Assembly (NCBI RefSeq): GCF_049959315.1
Contig: NZ_CP188201.1
DNA from: Serratia proteamaculans_D
GTDB lineage: Bacteria; Pseudomonadota; Gammaproteobacteria; Enterobacterales; Enterobacteriaceae
Direction: 5' to 3' (one strand)
Length of the DNA stretch: 64,000 nucleotides
The position numbers and the translations under genes were made by a program. The notes beneath the pieces are model-generated. The model saw only the letters and a program-made list of their open reading frames with translations, searched no databases and was not told where the DNA came from. Position 1 is the stretch's first letter, and every line of letters begins with the position of its first letter. Shown here piece after piece: positions 59,112-64,000 of this stretch.

Positions 59112-61760
59112 ATGAGCCAGCGAGGGTTAGAAGCGCTTTTACGTCCTAAATCGATTGCCGTTCTCGGCGCTTCACAACAGCCCGGCCGCGCCGGCAACCT
59201 GATGATGAGCAACCTGCTGGCCGGCGGTTTCAACGGGCCGGTGATGCCGGTCACACCGCGCTACAAAGCGGTGTGCGGCGTGATGGCCTATCCGGACGTC
59301 GCCAGCCTGCCCATCAGCCCCGATCTGGCGATACTTTGTACCCATGCGCAGCGCAACCTGGCATTGATTGAAGATCTGGGCAAGCGTGGCTGCAAAACCG
59401 CTATTGTGCTCTCCTCCCCGCCGGAACAGTTCGCCGAGCTGAAAGCCTGCGCGCAGCGTTATTCGATGCGCCTGCTGGGGCCAAACAGCCTGGGCCTGCT
59501 GGCTCCCTGGCAAGGCATTAACGCCAGTTTCTCACCGGTCCCCATTCTCAAAGGCAAGCTGGCGTTTATTTCCCAGTCCGCCGCCGTGGCCAATACCATT
59601 CTCGACTGGGCACAACAGCGTGAGGTTGGCTTCTCCTATTTTATCGCGCTGGGCGATAGCCTGGATATTGACGTCGATGACCTGCTGGACTTTCTGGCAC
59701 GCGACAGTAAAACCAGCGCCATCCTGCTGTATCTGGAAAACATCAGCGATGCACGGCGCTTTTTATCCGCTTCGCGCAGCGCCTCACGCAACAAACCGAT
59801 TCTGGTGGTCAAAAGCGGCCGCAGCCAGCAGGCCCAGCTGTTGCTTAACAGCCAGCAGGGGCTGGATGCCGCTTATGATGCTGCTATCCAGCGCGCCGGT
59901 TTGTTGCGCGTGCAGGATACTCATGAGCTGTTCTCCGCAGTAGAGACCCTGAGCCATATGCACCCGCTGCGCGGCGAGCGGCTGATGATCGTCAGCAACG
60001 GTGCCGCACCGGCCGCTATGGCTCTGGACGAGCTGCTGGGCCGCAATGGCAAACTGGCGCAGTTGGGGGACGAGATCCTGGCGCAGCTTGGCGAGGCTTT
60101 GCCCGAGTTTATCCACGCCGGCAATCCGATAGACCTGCGTGATGACGCAACACCGCAACGTTATCTGGCGGCGGTTAAAACGCTGCTCGACAGCCATGAC
60201 TACGACGCCTTGCTGCTGATCCACGCCCCAAGCGCGGCGGCCCCGGGCACCATTACCGCCGAACGTATTATCGAAGCGGTGCGTCAACACCCGCGTGGCA
60301 AACGCATTACGCTACTCACCAATTGGTGCGGTGAATATTCCTCGCAAGAAGCCCGACGACTGTTTACCGAGGCCGGCATCCCCACCTATCGCACCCCGGA
60401 AGGCGCGGTGACCGCGTTTATGCATATGGTGGAATACCGCCGTAATCAGAAACAGCTAAAAGAAACCCCAGCGCTCCCGGTCGGCCTGACCGCCAACACC
60501 GCTGATGCTCATAGGCTGATTCAACAGGCATTGGCCGAAGGCGCTACGCAACTCGATACCCACGAGGTGCAATCGATTCTGCAGGCCTATGACCTGACCA
60601 CGCTGCCAACCTGGATTGCCGAAGACAGCGCCGAAGCGGTGCATATCGCCGAACAAATTGGCTACCCGGTCGCCCTGAAACTGCGTTCGCCGGATATTCC
60701 CCACAAGTCTGAAGTGCAGGGCGTGATGCTCTATTTGCGCACCGCGACCGAAGTGCAGCGTGCCGCAGAAGCTATTCTTGACCGGGTGAAACGCACCTAC
60801 CCGCAGGCGCGTATCCACGGTTTGCTGGTGCAGAGCATGGCCAACCGCGCCGGGGCACAAGAACTGCGTATTGCGGTGGAACAGGATGCCATTTTTGGCC
60901 CATTGATCATGCTGGGCGAAGGGGGCATCGAATGGCGGCAGGAAAATCAGGTCGCGGTGGCACTGCCGCCGCTGAATATGGCGCTGGCGCGCTATCTGGT
61001 ATTGCAGGCGGTAAAAGGAGGAAAAATCCGCGGGCGCAGCGCCCTGAGGCCGCTGGATATTCCCGGGCTGAGCCGCCTGTTGGTACAAGTTTCCAATCTG
61101 ATCCTCGACTGTCCGGAAATCACCCGGCTGGACATCCACCCGGTACTGGCGTCCGGCAGCGAATTCACCCTGCTGGACGTTTCCATGCAGCTTGCCCCCT
61201 TTGTGGGTGACCCGCAGGCGCGGCTGGCGATCCGTCCTTATCCTCATGAACTGGAAGAAACCATTGGGTTGAAAGACGGTTCGCAATGCCTGTTCCGGCC
61301 GATCCTGCCGGAAGATGAGCCAGCGCTGAAACACTTTATCGATCGCGTGACCAAGGAAGACCTCTACTATCGCTACTTCAGTGAGATCAACGAGTTTACC
61401 CATGACGATTTGGCTAACATGACGCAGATCGACTACGATCGAGAAATGGCTTTTGTAGCAGTACGTGATGAACAGATCATAGGCGTAACCCGCGCCCTGT
61501 CCGACCCGGACAATACCGATGCGGAATTTGCCGTGCTGGTGCGTTCCGATCTGAAAGGACTCGGTCTGGGACGCCAGCTGCTGGAGAAAATGATCGCCTA
61601 TGCCCGAGCCCATGGGTTGACCCGTCTGACCGGTATCACCATGCCGAACAACCGCGGAATGATCGGGCTGGCACAGCGATTGGGCTTTGGTATTGATGTG
61701 CAGATCGAGGACGGTATCGTCAATTTGACCCTGCCGTTGCAGGCGGAGGAAGCGCAGTGA
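59112..61760 (+). CDS. patZ: Protein lysine acetyltransferase PatZ (YfiQ/Pka)
   Basis: 882 residues. N-terminal NDP-forming acyl-CoA synthetase-like part: CoA-binding domain (SIAVLGASQQPGRAGNLMMSNL), succinyl-CoA-ligase-like domains (about 150-460), ATP-grasp (about 480-690). C-terminal GNAT domain (about 715-880) with FAVLVRSDLKGLGLGRQLLEKMI (acetyl-CoA loop). PatZ acetylates and inactivates acetyl-CoA synthetase and other enzymes. The synthetase-like part lacks activity in the family and acts as a sensor. Likely operon with tapT. Confidence 0.96.
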   Translation: MSQRGLEALLRPKSIAVLGASQQPGRAGNLMMSNLLAGGFNGPVMPVTPRYKAVCGVMAYPDVASLPISPDLAILCTHAQRNLALIEDLGKRGCKTAIVLSSPPEQFAELKACAQRYSMRLLGPNSLGLLAPWQGINASFSPVPILKGKLAFISQSAAVANTILDWAQQREVGFSYFIALGDSLDIDVDDLLDFLARDSKTSAILLYLENISDARRFLSASRSASRNKPILVVKSGRSQQAQLLLNSQQGLDAAYDAAIQRAGLLRVQDTHELFSAVETLSHMHPLRGERLMIVSNGAAPAAMALDELLGRNGKLAQLGDEILAQLGEALPEFIHAGNPIDLRDDATPQRYLAAVKTLLDSHDYDALLLIHAPSAAAPGTITAERIIEAVRQHPRGKRITLLTNWCGEYSSQEARRLFTEAGIPTYRTPEGAVTAFMHMVEYRRNQKQLKETPALPVGLTANTADAHRLIQQALAEGATQLDTHEVQSILQAYDLTTLPTWIAEDSAEAVHIAEQIGYPVALKLRSPDIPHKSEVQGVMLYLRTATEVQRAAEAILDRVKRTYPQARIHGLLVQSMANRAGAQELRIAVEQDAIFGPLIMLGEGGIEWRQENQVAVALPPLNMALARYLVLQAVKGGKIRGRSALRPLDIPGLSRLLVQVSNLILDCPEITRLDIHPVLASGSEFTLLDVSMQLAPFVGDPQARLAIRPYPHELEETIGLKDGSQCLFRPILPEDEPALKHFIDRVTKEDLYYRYFSEINEFTHDDLANMTQIDYDREMAFVAVRDEQIIGVTRALSDPDNTDAEFAVLVRSDLKGLGLGRQLLEKMIAYARAHGLTRLTGITMPNNRGMIGLAQRLGFGIDVQIEDGIVNLTLPLQAEEAQ

Positions 61761-61913
61761 CCTGTGTCGCAATGCGCTACGAATCCACCACTTAACGCCA
61801 AAACATACGCACAATCGAGGCAACTAGTGGTATTATCGCCCGATTATTCGATTTGTTGTTTTTCCGTATTTGGCGTTCAGGCCATCTAATCATGAGAGAA
61901 GAAGCGCACTGTG

Positions 61914-63269
61914 ATGTTGTCAAAATTTAAACGTAGCAAACATCAACAACACCTTGCACAACTGCCCAAACTCCCTCAGACGGTAGCTGATGTACGCACT
62001 TTGTACACGCCGTCTGATTACCGTGCCACCCTGCTGGAATTAATCGCTAACGCCACCCAACGTATTTATCTGGTCGCTCTGTATCTGGAGCACGACGACG
62101 CCGGGCGCGATATTCTCAACGCACTTTATCAGGCGAAGCAGCGGTGTCCGGAGCTGGAGATTTGCATTCTGGTCGACTGGCATCGTGCCCAGCGTGGGCG
62201 CATAGGCGCCGCGGCCGCCAATACCAACGCCGACTGGTACTGCTCAATGGCAGACCAGCATCCGGGGGTGCCGGTGCCGATATACGGCGTACCGGTCAAT
62301 ACCCGTGAAGCCCTGGGCGTGTTGCACCTGAAAGGTTTTGTTGTCGACGATACCGTGATTTACAGCGGTGCCAGTATCAATGACGTCTACCTGCATCAGC
62401 ATGAAAAATACCGTTACGATCGCTACCAACTGATCACCAACGGTGAATTGGCCAATACCCTGGTCGATTACATCAAACAGCATCTGCTGACCGCCGGTGC
62501 CGTACAACGTTTGGATCGTGACGATCGCCCGAAAAGCCCCGAGATCAAAAACGAAACTCGCCTGTTCCGTTTCGGCCTGCGCCGTGCCGGCTACCAGTTT
62601 CGTAACAACGCCGGCAACGATGAGCTGGCGGTAACACCGCTGGTTGGGCTGGGCAAACAAAGCATACTGAATAAAACCATTCACCACCTGATGTCCAGCG
62701 CCGATCAGAAACTGACGCTGTGCACCCCCTACTTCAACCTGCCGGCACTGCTGGTGCGCAATATCATCTACCTGTTGCGCCAGGGCAAGCAGGTGGAAAT
62801 CATTGTCGGTGATAAAACCGCTAATGACTTCTATATTCCGGAAGATCAGCCATTCAAAATTATCGGTGCGCTGCCTTACCTGTACGAAATCAATCTGCGA
62901 CGCTTTCTCAGCCGTCTGCAACGTTATATCGATACCGGTCAGCTGATTGTTCGCCTGTGGAAAGACGGCGATAACAGCTATCACCTGAAAGGCATGTGGG
63001 TAGATGACGAATGGCAGTTGATTACCGGTAATAACCTCAACCCACGCGCCTGGCGGTTGGATCTGGAAAATGCCATTCTGATCCACGATCCCAAGCAGGA
63101 AATGCGTGAGCAGCGGCATAAAGAGCTGGAGTGCATCCGTACTCATACCACCGTGGTGGGACACTATCTGGAATTGCAAAGCATCCAGGAGTATCCGATC
63201 AAAGTGCGTAAGCTGATCCGCCGTTTGCGCCGTATCCGTATCGACCGATTGATTAGCCGTATACTGTAA
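61914..63269 (+). CDS. pssA: CDP-diacylglycerol-serine O-phosphatidyltransferase PssA
   Basis: 451 residues from ATG 61914 (MLSKFKRSKHQQHL), as in E. coli; the GTG at 61911 is one codon upstream. Phospholipase D superfamily with two HKD-like motifs: VLHLKGFVVDDTVIYSGAS and YHLKGMWVDDEWQLITGNN. Makes phosphatidylserine, the precursor of phosphatidylethanolamine. Basic N- and C-termini (RRLRRIRIDR) bind acidic lipids and ribosomes. A terminator follows. Confidence 0.97.
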   Translation: MLSKFKRSKHQQHLAQLPKLPQTVADVRTLYTPSDYRATLLELIANATQRIYLVALYLEHDDAGRDILNALYQAKQRCPELEICILVDWHRAQRGRIGAAAANTNADWYCSMADQHPGVPVPIYGVPVNTREALGVLHLKGFVVDDTVIYSGASINDVYLHQHEKYRYDRYQLITNGELANTLVDYIKQHLLTAGAVQRLDRDDRPKSPEIKNETRLFRFGLRRAGYQFRNNAGNDELAVTPLVGLGKQSILNKTIHHLMSSADQKLTLCTPYFNLPALLVRNIIYLLRQGKQVEIIVGDKTANDFYIPEDQPFKIIGALPYLYEINLRRFLSRLQRYIDTGQLIVRLWKDGDNSYHLKGMWVDDEWQLITGNNLNPRAWRLDLENAILIHDPKQEMREQRHKELECIRTHTTVVGHYLELQSIQEYPIKVRKLIRRLRRIRIDRLISRIL

Positions 63270-63295
63270 GCGCGCTATAATTCAGCTATCGCAGA

Positions 63296-63319
63296 CCCCG
63301 GCCCATGCCGGGGTTTTTT
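63296..63319 (+). terminator. Terminator of pssA
   Basis: Seven-pair stem CCCCGGC/GCCGGGG, loop CCAT, six T residues. Confidence 0.88.
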
Positions 63320-63348
63320 ATGAGCCATGACAACAGGATGTTTTCATT

Positions 63349-63681
63349 ATGCGCCTACTCCGCTGTCTGTTTGTGCTGCCCTTTGTCCTGTTCACCAGCG
63401 GTTGCACCCATTGGGCAAATGACAGCTGGACCGGAAAAGACAAGGCGCAGCATTTTGTCTCTTCCGCAGCCTTTGCCGCCGCCGGTGCCGCTTATGGCGA
63501 TCATCAAAACTGGAGTGAGGCTCGCAGCCGCAGCTTTGGCCTGATGTTCTCAGTCGGACTGGGTGCCGCCAAAGAACTGTATGACAGTCGCGAAGGCGGC
63601 ACTGGCTGGAGCTGGAAGGATTTTGCCTGGGATGTGGCGGGTGCGGCTACCGGTTATAGCCTGTACCACGCCACCCGTTGA
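63349..63681 (+). CDS. yfiM: YfiM family lipoprotein
   Basis: 110 residues. Signal peptide with lipobox LFTSGC (about 18). The family core KDKAQHFVSSAAFAAAG, LGAAKELYDSREGGTGWSWKDFAWDVAGAATGY contains the conserved D-K-x-x-H and K-E-x-x-D-S/R motifs. Function not established. Located between pssA and kgtP as in E. coli. Confidence 0.92.
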   Translation: MRLLRCLFVLPFVLFTSGCTHWANDSWTGKDKAQHFVSSAAFAAAGAAYGDHQNWSEARSRSFGLMFSVGLGAAKELYDSREGGTGWSWKDFAWDVAGAATGYSLYHATR

Positions 63682-63682
63682 T

Positions 63683-64000
63683 TCACAGTTGGATTTCTTT
63701 CCCCTTGCGATGCAAGCGAAGTGAAACGATCAGCGCCAACAGACACATGCCGGAAACATACCAGAAGAAGGCATTCTCTATACCGTACGACTTTAGCGAC
63801 AGAGCAACATATTCTGCAGACCCGCCAAACATCGCGTTAGCCACCGCATAAGACAACCCAACGCCTAGCGCCCGCACTTCCGGCGGGAACATTTCGGCTT
63901 TCAGCAACCCACTGATCGAAGTATAAAAACTGACAATAAACAGTGCCAGCACGATCAGACCGAATGCCGCATAAGGGTTACTGACATTTTTCAAGGTTAA
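63683..64000 (-). CDS. kgtP: Alpha-ketoglutarate permease KgtP, C-terminal part
   Basis: The last 105 residues of the gene, which runs off the right edge. Contains the terminal helices of the MFS metabolite:H+ symporter, with FYTSISGLLKAEMFPPEVRALGVGLSYAVANAMFGGSAEYVAL and the ending RLHRKGKEIQL, as in E. coli KgtP. The stop is 1 bp from the yfiM stop. Inner membrane, imports 2-oxoglutarate with protons. Confidence 0.93.
   Translation of the reverse strand, partial: LTLKNVSNPYAAFGLIVLALFIVSFYTSISGLLKAEMFPPEVRALGVGLSYAVANAMFGGSAEYVALSLKSYGIENAFFWYVSGMCLLALIVSLRLHRKGKEIQL

Noticed and set aside
60456..61823. 455-codon minus-strand open frame opposite patZ
   Set aside because: It lies entirely over the conserved patZ reading frame; no recognisable domain or ribosome site.

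Overview
The window is a chromosomal segment of an enterobacterium, most probably a Serratia of the liquefaciens/proteamaculans/plymuthica type. The basis is gene order (grcA-ung, grpE-nadK-recN-bamE-rnfH-ratA-smpB-ssrA, nrdHIEF-proVWX-ygaZH-mprA-emrAB, yfiF-trxC-tapT-patZ-pssA-yfiM-kgtP), which follows the E. coli 58-60 min region with Serratia-like insertions. Protein similarity to E. coli was judged from memory, without a search. The genus is an inference.

Layout. 1-7.6 kb is core: a cut-off gene of unknown function, the glycyl-radical spare part GrcA, uracil-DNA glycosylase, GrpE with a textbook sigma-32 promoter, NAD kinase, RecN behind LexA boxes, BamE, RnfH/RatA, SmpB and tmRNA. 7.6-15.4 kb is an A+T-richer genomic island beside ssrA, bounded by a perfect 69-bp direct repeat. 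It carries a broken P4-type integrase, a GNAT acetyltransferase, and a minus-strand operon of a class 2 OLD ATPase/TOPRIM nuclease and a UvrD-type helicase overlapping by ATGA (a Gabija-like pair), then a very small ORF and a RES-domain protein (predicted NAD+ phosphorylase/toxin fold). This is the most likely unusual system in the window. An unrecognised ORF with an amber stop runs into the right repeat.

15.4-31.9 kb is accessory and regulatory: yiaVW, a DUF3313-type lipoprotein and a divergent LysR gene; small enzymes, transporters and regulators; the acid-shock protein Asr; a DUF883 protein; and a MocR regulator facing a carboxymuconolactone-decarboxylase-like gene. A 32-residue membrane protein gene lies at 28.7 kb.

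31.9-48 kb holds the class Ib ribonucleotide reductase operon nrdHIEF behind paired NrdR boxes, an SDR/LysR pair, a secreted metallo-beta-lactamase-fold protein, a 2-hydroxycarboxylate transporter facing its CitA/CitB-type two-component system, and proVW followed by two diverged proX genes behind a conserved osmotic promoter. 48-56.3 kb holds an intact ygaY-like transporter, ygaZH and an mprA-emrAB operon with its own outer-membrane channel gene inserted. 56.3-64 kb returns to core: an ERIC-like repeat interrupted by a smaller palindromic element, yfiF, trxC, tapT, patZ, pssA, yfiM and the 3' end of kgtP.

No rRNA, tRNA, CRISPR array or intact insertion sequence was seen. tmRNA is the only stable RNA gene found.
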